Origin: Herbaspirillum sp. SJZ106
GTDB lineage: Bacteria; Pseudomonadota; Gammaproteobacteria; Burkholderiales; Burkholderiaceae_D
Length of the DNA stretch: 64,000 nucleotides
Assembly: GCF_006715495.1 (NCBI RefSeq)
Contig: NZ_VFNI01000001.1
Location: 248,001 to 312,000, forward strand
Direction: 5' to 3'
Below, piece after piece: positions 45,138 through 54,136 of the stretch (its first letter is position 1; each line of letters opens with the position of its first letter). The notes beneath the pieces are model-generated. The model had not been told where the DNA came from and did no database searches. It saw only the letters and a list, made by a program, of their open reading frames with translations. The translations under genes and the position numbers were made by a program.

Positions 45138-45953
45138 ATGAAGGGATTCATGCCTGCCGGCCTGCTGATGGCCGCGGCCATCGCCACGGCGGCGCAAGGG
45201 GCCGAATGCACGAAAGTCGTCATTTCCGCCGATTCCGACTATGCGCCCTTGCACTGGTACAACGGCAAGCGCCTGACCGGCGCCAGCATCGAAATCGCCT
45301 CGCACGCGCTGGCCGCGCTGGAGATCCCGTTCGAGGTACGCTATGTGGGGCCGTTCCATCGCGTACTGAAGGATGCGGAAAGCGGTGAAGTGGCCATGGT
45401 GGCTTCCCTGAAGAACACGCCCGAGCGCCAGCAATACCTGGCCTTCACTGCGGTTCCGCTTTTCTCCAATCCGATTGCGGTATTTGTCGCGCGCGACCGC
45501 AGTTTCAGCTATTCAGGCTGGAAGGACCTGGCCGGCAAGCGCGGCGCCATCACCATGGGCAACCAGTTCGGCGGCGGTTTCGACGAGTTCCTGCGCGATA
45601 ACCTCAAGGTGGAACAGGCGCAGAAGGCCTATATGAACTTCAGCAAGCTCGATGCCGGCAGCATCGACTATCTCATCACCGGCTATTACAGCGGCATGGT
45701 CTATCTGAGCCAGACCCGGCAGACCGACCGCTTCATGGCGCTCAAGCCGTATGTGACCGCAACGGATAATTTCATCGCCCTGAGCAAGGCCAATCCCTGC
45801 GTCAAGTATCTGCCCAGGATCAACACCCAATTGGAGTCGATGCAAAAACGCGGCGAGTTGCAGGCGATCCTGGATCGTTATACCTCGGCACTCAAGATCG
45901 ATGCGCCCGCCAAGGGGAAAACGTCAGCACCGGTCATCGCGCCGGCAAAATAA
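45138..45953 (+). CDS. Periplasmic solute-binding protein (SBP family 3), orphan
   Basis: A 271-residue protein with a Sec signal peptide (residues 1-~22, cleavage after AQG/A). The mature part resembles amino-acid-type binding proteins (PBPb): SADSDYAPLHWYNGKRLTGA near the start, then EVAMVASLKNTPERQQYLAF. No permease or ATPase of the amino-acid type is nearby, so it may work with a distant transporter or as a stand-alone sensor. GAGGAG lies 6 bases before the ATG at 45138, which fixes the start; the longer frame is unsupported. It converges on the M81 gene with a 9-bp gap. The C-terminal ~20 residues are a Lys/Pro/Ala-rich tail. Confidence 0.82.
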   Translation: MKGFMPAGLLMAAAIATAAQGAECTKVVISADSDYAPLHWYNGKRLTGASIEIASHALAALEIPFEVRYVGPFHRVLKDAESGEVAMVASLKNTPERQQYLAFTAVPLFSNPIAVFVARDRSFSYSGWKDLAGKRGAITMGNQFGGGFDEFLRDNLKVEQAQKAYMNFSKLDAGSIDYLITGYYSGMVYLSQTRQTDRFMALKPYVTATDNFIALSKANPCVKYLPRINTQLESMQKRGELQAILDRYTSALKIDAPAKGKTSAPVIAPAK

Positions 45954-45962
45954 CCGGGCGCC

Positions 45963-47468
45963 TCAGGGCGACGCTGGCTTGCGACGTATGTCGCCGGGCA
46001 GCTTGGTCCAGGGCAGCGTCGACGGGTCGAGCGCAAAGGCGCCCGGCGAGGCGCACAGCAGCACGGCGCGCGCCAGCGGCTCGAAGTCGGCGCGGAAATG
46101 CACCACGCTCTTGACGGCGATGATGTCCAGCCTCTCCGGCGCCAGGCCGACGAAACGCAGCAGCGCCAGATCCAGCAGCTGGACCGGCCGGGAAACGACG
46201 ATCACCTGCACGCCGCCGATCTGCAACAGGGCCGATGGACCCAGCGTGAGCCGGTAACCCTTGAAGACGCTGCCGGTGGCATCGACATCGCCGCCGTGCA
46301 GGCGCATGACGCGAAACGTCGCCTCGAAAGGCGCATCGCCGGCGATCCCGGATTTGCCGCCGAGCGCCAGGCGCACCTCGGCCCCTGCGCCAGCCGCATG
46401 CGCTTGCGTCGCAGCCTGCGCATCGACCAGCAGGCCGATGACGGCGTTGCGCGCGTCGGCCGCGACCAGGGCGCGCAACAGGCCGGTCGTGTCGGCGCTG
46501 CCGCCGGCGCCGGGATTGTCCTGGCCGTCGGCGATGATGACCGGGCCGGTCGCGCCTGGCGAACGCAGCAGCGCCTGGGCGCGGGCGACGGCGTCGCGGG
46601 CGTCAAGGATGTCGCCCGCGAAACCGGATTCGGCGGCCTCGACGGCTGCGGCCAGCCGGTCGGTTGCGGCGCGCGCGGCGTCGGCGCTGGCCGCATAGGC
46701 CCATGCTGCCGGGCCGCATTTGTCAGCATCGGTCGCGGGAAAACCCATGGCCAGTCCGGCGGCCAGCGTGTCGCTGTCGAGCGCTTCCTGCAGTCGCCGC
46801 AGCGAACGCGCCGGTTCGGCGCCGGTGTATTGCCAGCAGATCGGAATGAGGAAGGGGATGCGGCGCCATGCCGCCCGCGGGCGCGGCATACCCTGCAGCC
46901 GGCGCGCCAGCCAGGCATAGGCGCGTGCGCCGGTGGCGGCCATGTCCACATGCGGATAGGTGCGGTAGACCAGCAGCAGGTCGGCGCTGTCGACCATCAG
47001 CGGCGAGACATTGGCATGCAGGTCCAGGCTGGCCACCAGCGGGATATCGTCGCCAATGGCCAGGCGCACGCGGCGCAGGATCTCGCCGTCGGCGTCGTCG
47101 ATGTGGGCGGCGGCCATGGCGCCGTGCAAGTCGAGATAGACGGCGTCGGCCCGGGCCAGGGCGATCCCCTCCAGCAGCAGCGCCACGATGCGCTCGAAGG
47201 CGTCCTCGGTCACGCGGCCGGAGGGACCGGCGGCGCACCAGGACAGGGGAAGCAGCGTATGCGCACCCTCATCCCGCGCCGCGCCGATGAAGCCGGCAAT
47301 CGGGATATTGCGCGCCTGGGCGCCGCCGGCCGGCGTCATCTCCGCCAGCAGCGCCGGGCCTTGCAACAGGCCAGGCCAGGTGTCGGCGGCGAGAAAATCC
47401 TGCCAGCCGGCAGGCGTGGGGGAGAACGTATTGGTTTCGTGCTGGAAGCCGCCAATGGCGATGCGCAT
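45963..47468 (-). CDS. M81-family metallopeptidase, MlrC-like
   Basis: A 501-residue protein of the M81/MlrC family, first known for the enzyme acting on linear microcystin peptides; family members elsewhere have unknown natural substrates. The N-terminus MRIAIGGFQHETNTFSP is the family signature and carries a probable zinc-site His-Glu. AVYLDLHGAMAAAHIDDADG, VASLDLHANVS and YRTYPHVDMAATG supply further conserved Asp/His residues. The C-terminal half is the MlrC_C domain (ADGQDNPGAGGSADTTGLL). The ATG at 47468 with AGGA upstream is preferred over one five codons earlier. It is divergent from the hydantoinase operon, and such pairing is common in Burkholderiales. Confidence 0.88.
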   Translation of the reverse strand: MRIAIGGFQHETNTFSPTPAGWQDFLAADTWPGLLQGPALLAEMTPAGGAQARNIPIAGFIGAARDEGAHTLLPLSWCAAGPSGRVTEDAFERIVALLLEGIALARADAVYLDLHGAMAAAHIDDADGEILRRVRLAIGDDIPLVASLDLHANVSPLMVDSADLLLVYRTYPHVDMAATGARAYAWLARRLQGMPRPRAAWRRIPFLIPICWQYTGAEPARSLRRLQEALDSDTLAAGLAMGFPATDADKCGPAAWAYAASADAARAATDRLAAAVEAAESGFAGDILDARDAVARAQALLRSPGATGPVIIADGQDNPGAGGSADTTGLLRALVAADARNAVIGLLVDAQAATQAHAAGAGAEVRLALGGKSGIAGDAPFEATFRVMRLHGGDVDATGSVFKGYRLTLGPSALLQIGGVQVIVVSRPVQLLDLALLRFVGLAPERLDIIAVKSVVHFRADFEPLARAVLLCASPGAFALDPSTLPWTKLPGDIRRKPASP

Positions 47469-47602
47469 GCGAGATCCTGACAATCGATCAAGTCAATCGG
47501 GTAAAAGCGAACAAGGGCGAGGCCGATAAGTTACCGCGAAAACATGCCGGGAAGCATCGGTGGCCAGACTCGATCATAATGGTGCTGGCAGCATGAGAGT
47601 CC

Positions 47603-47618
47603 TTCGACTACAGTCGAA
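47603..47618. promoter_or_regulatory. Palindromic operator candidate in the hyuA/M81 divergent region
   Basis: TTCGACT-AC-AGTCGAA is a perfect 7-2-7 palindrome. It lies 135 bp from the M81 start and 140 bp from the hyuA start, near the centre of the divergent region, as expected for a shared operator. The regulator is not in the window. Confidence 0.5.
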
Positions 47619-47757
47619 TATCGCATAAGTTAATTCCGAAAATTCATTTCTCCTGGTCATGGCCAGATCCTAAAATTTCGCACTTTGCTTCGAATTCCCA
47701 AGGATCAGCTTGCTTCCCGGCTGATGGGAAACGGGGCAATTTTCTGGAGCCTCTGCA

Positions 47758-49887
47758 TTGAATTCCGTCCATTCGACGGGCGCGCGCATCGGCATCGACG
47801 TCGGCGGCACCTTTACCGACTTTGTCCTCTACGATGCGGCACGCCAACAGCTCGCCTATCACAAAGAACCCAGCACGCCCGCCGATCCGGCATTGGCGGT
47901 GCGCAACGGCCTGGTTGCGCTGATCGGCAAGCATGGCCTCAAGCCTGACGATATCGGCGTGCTGCTGCATGGCACCACCATCGGCCTGAACGCCATCATC
48001 CAGCGGCGCGGCGCGCGGGTGGGGCTGATCGTGACCGAGGGGTTTCGCGACGTGCTGGAAATCGGTCGCGCGCGCATGCCATCGTCCTTCGACTTCCATG
48101 CCACCCGGGAAGAGCCGTTCCTGCCGCGCGAGCGCGTGGTGGAAATCGGCGCCCGTTTCAACCGCGATGGCGATGCCACGCGCTGGCCGCAGGCCGACGC
48201 CATCCGCCGGGCCGCCGAAGACGTCCGCGCCCTGGAAGTCGATACCGCGGTGATCATGCTGATCAACGGGTTCCTCCAGCCTGAGCAGGAGGCGGCGCTG
48301 GCGCGGGACATCGAGGCGCATACGCCCGGCACCAAGATCATCTCGGCGGCCCAGGTCTGGCCGGAAATCCGTGAATACGAACGCACCGTGGCCGCTGCGC
48401 TCAACGCCTATATCCAACCCTTGATGCAGCGTTATTTCGAACGCTTGTCCGAACTGGTTGATGAGCTGGGGGTAGCGGCGCCGATCCTGGTGACGGCCTC
48501 CAATGGCGGTTCGCTGTCGCTCAATGCGGCGCTGGCGCGCCCGATCGATACCGTGCTGTCGGGGCCGGCCTCGGGCGTGGTGGCGGCCGCGCGCCTGGCC
48601 ACGGCGGCCGGCGTGCCGCGCATCGTCACCTTCGACATGGGCGGCACGAGCAGCGACATAGCCGTGTCCCAGCATGGCCTGGCTGAGATGGTCACGCGTA
48701 CCGACATTGGCGGCTTGCCGCTGGTATTGCCGGTCATTGGCGTGTCTGCCATCGGCGCCGGCGGCGGTTCCAAGATCCGGGTGGACGAACATGGCGTATT
48801 GAAAGTCGGCCCGGAAAGCGCCGGCGCCGATCCCGGCCCGGCCGCCTATGGTCGGGGCGGCGTCGATGCGACCGTCACCGACTGCTACCTGGCCACCGGC
48901 GTGCTGGATGCCGCCGCGTTTGTCGGCGGCGCCATGTCGCTCTATCCGGAACGCGCGCAAGCCGCGCTGGAGAAGGTCGCCGGCGCGCTGAAACTGGATG
49001 GCGCCGATGGCGTCGAGCGCGCGGCCTCCGGCGCGCTGGCGGTGGCGTCGGCGCAGATGGCTTCCGAACTGCGCAAGAACCTGGCCCAGCGCGGCCTCGA
49101 TCCTGCCGAGTTCGCGCTGGTGCCTTTCGGCGGCGCCGGCCCCACCCACGCCAACTGGCTGGCCGAGGAGGCCGGCCTGGCGCATGTATTGGTGCCCCTG
49201 AAACCGGGCACCTTCTGTGCCTTGGGCGCCGCCACCGCCGACCTGCGCCGCGACTTCGTGCGCAGCCTGCGCGTGACGCTCGACGACACCGCGGCCGGCG
49301 CGGTGGGCCGCATCTGGCAGGAACTGGAAACGCAGGCCGCAGGCTGGCTCAAGGCGCAGGGCGTGGCCAGCACCGGCGCGCCGTCGTTCTGGCCGGCGCT
49401 GGACATGCGCTATGCCGGACAAGCCTACGAATTGAACGTAGCCTTGCCGCATCCGCTGCCGTCGCCGCTGGATGCGGCCACGCTGGCCGAATACTTTCAC
49501 CGCGAGCATGAACGCCTCTATGGATTCCGCGATGCGCAGGCGCCGGTCGATGTGTCGACCGTGCGGCTGGCCATTGTCGGCCACATGGTGGCGGCGGCCA
49601 ACGTGCCGCGTTTCGCCGGCCAGGGCAAGCCCGCGCCGCGCGCCACGCGCAAGGTGTTCCTGCGCGACGCCTGGCAGGACGCCGCCATCTATGCCCGCGA
49701 CAGCCTGGGCGCCGGCGACGCGTTCGACGGCCCGGCGGTTGTCGAGCAGGACGACACCACCGTCCTGGTATTGCCCGGCTGGCAGGCGCGCACGGATGCG
49801 CTGGGCAACCTGCATCTCACCCCCGCGCAAGGGCGAGGGCCGGCGCAACTGCAACCGCAACCGTCGGAACAAGGAGGCGCAGCATGA
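47758..49887 (+). CDS. hyuA: Hydantoinase/oxoprolinase subunit A
   Basis: A 709-residue ATP-dependent amidohydrolase subunit of the HyuA/5-oxoprolinase family. IGIDVGGTFTDFVLYD near the N-terminus is the ATP-binding phosphate-1 motif; LLHGTTIGLNAIIQRRGARV and TFDMGGTSSDIAVSQHG follow as in the family, and AGADPGPAAYGRGG ends the core. The frame starts with TTG (47758), which has GGAG 8 bases upstream; no ATG fits. The stop overlaps the hyuB start (ATGA). With HyuB it would open a cyclic imide or lactam (hydantoin, N-methylhydantoin, 5-oxoproline or similar) with ATP. The exact ring substrate cannot be read from sequence. Confidence 0.92.
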   Translation: MNSVHSTGARIGIDVGGTFTDFVLYDAARQQLAYHKEPSTPADPALAVRNGLVALIGKHGLKPDDIGVLLHGTTIGLNAIIQRRGARVGLIVTEGFRDVLEIGRARMPSSFDFHATREEPFLPRERVVEIGARFNRDGDATRWPQADAIRRAAEDVRALEVDTAVIMLINGFLQPEQEAALARDIEAHTPGTKIISAAQVWPEIREYERTVAAALNAYIQPLMQRYFERLSELVDELGVAAPILVTASNGGSLSLNAALARPIDTVLSGPASGVVAAARLATAAGVPRIVTFDMGGTSSDIAVSQHGLAEMVTRTDIGGLPLVLPVIGVSAIGAGGGSKIRVDEHGVLKVGPESAGADPGPAAYGRGGVDATVTDCYLATGVLDAAAFVGGAMSLYPERAQAALEKVAGALKLDGADGVERAASGALAVASAQMASELRKNLAQRGLDPAEFALVPFGGAGPTHANWLAEEAGLAHVLVPLKPGTFCALGAATADLRRDFVRSLRVTLDDTAAGAVGRIWQELETQAAGWLKAQGVASTGAPSFWPALDMRYAGQAYELNVALPHPLPSPLDAATLAEYFHREHERLYGFRDAQAPVDVSTVRLAIVGHMVAAANVPRFAGQGKPAPRATRKVFLRDAWQDAAIYARDSLGAGDAFDGPAVVEQDDTTVLVLPGWQARTDALGNLHLTPAQGRGPAQLQPQPSEQGGAA

Positions 49888-51896
49888 AGCTCGATCCCGT
49901 CAGCATCGAAATCCTCGGCAACAAGCTCACCTCCATTGCCGAAGAAATGTGCCTCACGCTGCAGCGCACCGGCCGCACCCTTTACGTCAAGGAAACGGCC
50001 GACTTCTGCTGCGCGCTGGTGGGCCTGGACGGCAAGTTCTTCGCCTATCCGCGCGCGCTGGGCGTCTCCGGCTTCGTCGGCCTGGACTGCACGACCACGA
50101 TCGAGGCGGTCGGCCCGCTGCAACAGGGCGACGTGATCCTGACCAATGATCCGTACCGTTCCAAGGGCCTGGCGACGCACTTGCCGGACTTGCAGGTGGT
50201 GCAGCCCTATTTCCATGAAGGCCGCATCGTGGCGTATGGCTGGGGCTTCCTGCACGCGTCGGACGTCGGCGGCAAGGTGCCGAGCAGCATTTCGCCGAGC
50301 AACCATGAAATCTTCCAGGAAGGCTTGCAGATCCCGCCGGTGAAGATCATGCGCGGCGGCCAGATCAATGACGACGTGGTATTGCTGTTCACCGCCAACA
50401 GCCGCACGCCGGACGCCAACATGGGCGACCTGAAGGCCATGCTCGGCGCGCTGGCGACCGGCCGGGACCGCGTGGCGCAGACCGTGGCGCAACACGGCGT
50501 GGCCTCCTTCCTCGATGCCCAGACCGACCTGGTCGACTATGCCGCGCGGCGCGCGCGGGCGGTGCTGTCGAAAGTGCCGGCCGGCACCTACCGTTTTGTC
50601 GATTACCTGGATGATGAAGCCGGCGCCGGCTTGCCCGTGCGTATCGCGCTGGCGGTCACCCTGGCCGGCGGCAACATCACGCTCGACTTCACCGGCAGCG
50701 ATCCGCAAGTGGCCGCCGCCATCAACATCCCCAGCCACGGCTTGCCGCACGCCTGGCTGACGCTGCGCATCCTGGCGCTCATCGCCACGCTCGACAAGGG
50801 CGTGCCGATCAATGCCGGCCTGCTGGCGCCGGTATCGGTGATTGCACCGGCCGGCACCATCGTCAATCCCTTGCCGGGCGCCGCCGTCGGTGTGCGCCAT
50901 GCGGCGGCCGTGCGCGTCAACGATGCGCTCAACGGCGTGCTCGGCCAGGCTTTGCCTGAACACATGCCGGCGGCCAGCGGCGGCACCATCATTCCGGTGG
51001 TGGTGGCCGAACCCGCGCGCCATGGCCACGGCCAGAACGTGCAAGTGGTCGAGCCGATGGTCGGCGGCACCGGCGGTCGCCGCGGTTACGATGGCGCAGA
51101 CGGGCGCGACAGCAGCATTTCCAACCTGTCCAACAATCCGGTGGAAACGGTCGAGGCCGAGACCGGCATCGAGATCCTGCGCTATGGCTTGCGCCCCGGC
51201 TCGGCCGGAGCCGGCCAGTGGCGCGGCGGCAATGGCCAGGAGATCCGCTTCCGTATCCTGCAGGACGATACCTTCGTGCTGGCGCGCGGCATGGAGCGCC
51301 TGCGTTTCCGCCCGTGGGGCGCCCACGGCGGCCAGGCCGGCGCAGCGGCCGGCCTGGTCCTGCATCGCCAGGGCGAGGCGCCGCGCGAACTGGGCAAGAT
51401 CGACTTGCTGCCGGTGCTGGCGGGCGATGAAATCGAAATCCGTACGCCCGGCGGCGGCGGCTGGGGCGATCCGTTCCGGCGCGATGCCGCGGCGGTCCTG
51501 GCCGATGTGCAGCGCGGCTTGTTGTCGCCGCAGGCGGCGCGCAGCGAATACGGCGTCGTCATCGGCGGGCAAGGCCGCCTGGCGGTCGATGCGGCGGCGA
51601 CAGAACAGGCGCGCGCGCAAGGCAGCAAGGGCATCGGCCGCTTCGGCCCGGAGCGCGATGCGTGGGAACGCGTGTTCAGGCCCGAACACCTGGATCGCCT
51701 CAACGCCGCCCTGTTTGCCTTGCCTGCGGCCGCGCGCAGCCGCCGCCGCAAGCAGATCTTCGCCGCGGCGCTTGGCGGGCTGCCGCCGGAGTTCCCGCGC
51801 GAAACGGCCGCCGATGCCGCACTGGCCGACGCGGCCTCACGCTTTGAGGCCGCGGTGGCGGAACTGGTTTCCGCCGTATCGGCAATGCATAACTAA
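49884..51896 (+). CDS. hyuB: Hydantoinase/oxoprolinase subunit B
   Basis: A 670-residue partner of HyuA. DPVSIEILGNKLTSIAEEM, then TLQRTGRTLYVKETADFCC and DVILTNDPYRSKGLATHLPD, are canonical HyuB segments, and EIRTPGGGGWGDP is the C-terminal family motif. Usual HyuB proteins are about 520-600 residues; the last ~95 residues (after GDPFRRDAAAV) include an Arg/Ala-rich extension. The four-base overlap with hyuA implies coupled translation and a stoichiometric complex. The ABC transporter genes follow 30 bp downstream. Confidence 0.92.
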   Translation: MKLDPVSIEILGNKLTSIAEEMCLTLQRTGRTLYVKETADFCCALVGLDGKFFAYPRALGVSGFVGLDCTTTIEAVGPLQQGDVILTNDPYRSKGLATHLPDLQVVQPYFHEGRIVAYGWGFLHASDVGGKVPSSISPSNHEIFQEGLQIPPVKIMRGGQINDDVVLLFTANSRTPDANMGDLKAMLGALATGRDRVAQTVAQHGVASFLDAQTDLVDYAARRARAVLSKVPAGTYRFVDYLDDEAGAGLPVRIALAVTLAGGNITLDFTGSDPQVAAAINIPSHGLPHAWLTLRILALIATLDKGVPINAGLLAPVSVIAPAGTIVNPLPGAAVGVRHAAAVRVNDALNGVLGQALPEHMPAASGGTIIPVVVAEPARHGHGQNVQVVEPMVGGTGGRRGYDGADGRDSSISNLSNNPVETVEAETGIEILRYGLRPGSAGAGQWRGGNGQEIRFRILQDDTFVLARGMERLRFRPWGAHGGQAGAAAGLVLHRQGEAPRELGKIDLLPVLAGDEIEIRTPGGGGWGDPFRRDAAAVLADVQRGLLSPQAARSEYGVVIGGQGRLAVDAAATEQARAQGSKGIGRFGPERDAWERVFRPEHLDRLNAALFALPAAARSRRRKQIFAAALGGLPPEFPRETAADAALADAASRFEAAVAELVSAVSAMHN

Positions 51897-51926
51897 CCAT
51901 CCACCCAACCTGACTGGAGCAAGCAA

Positions 51927-53036
51927 GTGAAATCCATCCGCATTATTCCGACGTTGGCCATGACCGTCTTGGCAGTGGCCGTCCTGGCCGGCTGCGGCGA
52001 GAAGAAAACCGATGCCCCGCAGGCAGCTGCCGCGCCGGCGGCGACCGACAAGGTCGTCATCGGCGTCTATGGCGGCGATTGGGAAAAGAACATCCGCGCC
52101 GCCGGCCTTGAGCAATACGCCAAGGACAACAACATCAATGTCGAGATCGTACCGGGCGCCGATGCGGAATGGCTGGCCAAGCTGCGCGCAGCCAACGGCA
52201 ACAACCCGGCATTCGACGTGGTGGTCTTCCAGCCGGACTCGGTGCAGCGCGCCGCCGCCGCCAATCTGCTGGAGCCATTGGAAGCCAGGAACATCCCGAA
52301 CCTGGACAAGCTCTACGGCACCGTGCAGGAAAAATTCGTGCGCGACGGCAAGACCTACGCCGCCGCCTTCAGCCTGGGCCAACTGGGCCTGGCCTATCGC
52401 ACGGACCTGGTCAAGACGCCGCCGACCAGCTGGCTGGATCTGTGGAAGCCTGAATACAAGGGCCACGTTGCCGTATCGTCCCCGGCCTATGCCGCCGGCC
52501 TGCAATTCTTCGCCGGCCTGACCCACGCGCTGGGCGGCGAACTCAAGGACGATGCCGCCGTCGAGAAGACCTTTGCCAAGCTGGCCGAACTCAAGCAGAA
52601 CGCGGTTGCCTTCCCGGACAGCCCGGGCGCCATCCAGACCTTGCTGGAACGCGGCGACGCATGGGTCGTGCCTTACTGGGACGGCCGCGTGTTCGCGCTG
52701 CAAAAGAGCGGACTGAAGGTCGGCTTCGCCTACCCGACCGATGGCCCTGTGGTGGGCGCGGCCAACTGGGTCATCGCCAGGGGCGCGCCTAACCTGGCCA
52801 ATGCCTACAAGCTGGTGGACTTCCTCTCCGGCGCGCAGGTGCAGAAGGCGTTCTCCGACAAGTCGCTGTACGGCATGACCAATCGCGACGTGCAGTACGA
52901 CGAAGAACTCAAGACCAAGGTGCAGGTCGGCGAAGAGGCGTACAAGAAGCTGATCTGGATCGACTATGAAACGGCCACGCCGAAGGTGGCCGACTGGACC
53001 AACCGCTGGGCGCAGGCGCTGGGCGGCGGTAAATGA
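51927..53036 (+). CDS. ABC transporter substrate-binding lipoprotein, polyamine/SBP_bac_8 type
   Basis: A 369-residue extracytoplasmic lipoprotein. The lipobox VLAGC (Cys at ~23) follows a short signal peptide, and an Ala/Pro/Lys linker leads to the ligand domain. VIGVYGGDWEKNIRAAGLEQ is the start of spermidine/putrescine-type binding proteins (PotD/F), and VVVFQPDSVQRAAAANLLEPL and VPYWDGRVFALQKSG continue the fold. It is the binding protein of the importer encoded by the next three genes. The ligand may be the HyuAB substrate, though the polyamine-binding residues cannot be checked by eye. Its stop overlaps the ATPase start (ATGA). Confidence 0.88.
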   Translation: MKSIRIIPTLAMTVLAVAVLAGCGEKKTDAPQAAAAPAATDKVVIGVYGGDWEKNIRAAGLEQYAKDNNINVEIVPGADAEWLAKLRAANGNNPAFDVVVFQPDSVQRAAAANLLEPLEARNIPNLDKLYGTVQEKFVRDGKTYAAAFSLGQLGLAYRTDLVKTPPTSWLDLWKPEYKGHVAVSSPAYAAGLQFFAGLTHALGGELKDDAAVEKTFAKLAELKQNAVAFPDSPGAIQTLLERGDAWVVPYWDGRVFALQKSGLKVGFAYPTDGPVVGAANWVIARGAPNLANAYKLVDFLSGAQVQKAFSDKSLYGMTNRDVQYDEELKTKVQVGEEAYKKLIWIDYETATPKVADWTNRWAQALGGGK

Positions 53037-54136
53037 GCGCAATTGAAATCCATGCCGTTGCGCGGCAGTTCGGCGAGCTCAAGGCGCTGGACGGCGTAGA
53101 CCTGGCGATCGGGCAGGGCGAGTTCTTCTCGCTGCTCGGTCCCAGCGGCTGCGGCAAGACCACGCTGCTCAACATCATTGCCGGATTCCTGGCGCCCAGC
53201 GCCGGGCGGGTGGCCATCGGCGGACGCGACATCACGGCGCTGCCGCCGCACCAGCGCGACATCGGCATGGTGTTCCAGAACTACGCCCTGTTTCCGCACT
53301 TGAATGTGTTCGACAACGTGGCCTATGGCTTGCGCGTGCGCAAGTCGGGCGGCGATGCGATCCGCAAGCGGGTGGGGGACATGCTGGACCTGGTGCGGCT
53401 GTCCGAACTGGGACATCGCATGCCGCACCAGCTCTCCGGCGGCCAGCAGCAGCGCGTGGCGATCGCCCGCGCGCTGGCCATCAGCCCGCAGGTGCTGCTG
53501 CTGGATGAACCGCTGTCCAATCTCGATGCCAAGCTGCGCAAGGAAATGCAGGCCGAATTGCGCCGCATGCAGCGCGACGTGGGCATCACGACCGTGATGG
53601 TCACGCACGACCAGGAAGAGGCGCTCGGCTTGTCCGACCGCATCGGTATCCTGGGCCGCGGGCGCCTGCAGCAGGTCGGCACGCCGCTGCAACTGTACCG
53701 CCAGCCGGCCAACCGCTTTGTCGCCGAATTCGTCGGCCAGGCCAACCTGATCGCGGCGCGCCGCGAGGCCAACGGCGGCTATGCCGCCCTGCATCACGCA
53801 GGGGCGTCCCAGGCGCCGTTGCATTTGCTGCCGGCGCACGGCAGCGCCGACGAGGCCCTGTTCCTGCTGCGTCCGGAACGCATCCGCCTGGCGCCCGGCG
53901 GCGCTGCCGCGCCGGCCATCAACGCTGCCAGCGGTATCGTGCGCGACGCCGGCTACACTGGCGCGGGCATCCATATCACCGTGGCGCTGGCTGGCCACGG
54001 CGAGCTGGCGGTCGATGCCCCCGAATCGGCATTCGCGGCCATTCCCGCGCCGGGGTCGCCGGTGCAATTGTCATGGTCGGCGCAAGACCTCGTGCCGCTG
54101 CCGCCCGAAGCAGGCGCGGCCGGGAGCGCCGCATGA
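53033..54136 (+). CDS. ABC transporter ATPase, PotA type
   Basis: A 367-residue ATPase. Walker A GPSGCGKTT, Q-loop VFQNYALFPHLNVFDNV, signature LSGGQQQRVAIARALA, Walker B VLLLDEPLSNLD and the switch His in VTHDQEEAL are all intact. The C-terminal ~120 residues form a TOBE/MOI domain (FVAEFVGQANLIAAR), as in PotA/FbpC importers of small organic cations or metals. Four-base overlaps with both neighbours show a tightly coupled operon. Confidence 0.94.
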   Translation: MSAIEIHAVARQFGELKALDGVDLAIGQGEFFSLLGPSGCGKTTLLNIIAGFLAPSAGRVAIGGRDITALPPHQRDIGMVFQNYALFPHLNVFDNVAYGLRVRKSGGDAIRKRVGDMLDLVRLSELGHRMPHQLSGGQQQRVAIARALAISPQVLLLDEPLSNLDAKLRKEMQAELRRMQRDVGITTVMVTHDQEEALGLSDRIGILGRGRLQQVGTPLQLYRQPANRFVAEFVGQANLIAARREANGGYAALHHAGASQAPLHLLPAHGSADEALFLLRPERIRLAPGGAAAPAINAASGIVRDAGYTGAGIHITVALAGHGELAVDAPESAFAAIPAPGSPVQLSWSAQDLVPLPPEAGAAGSAA

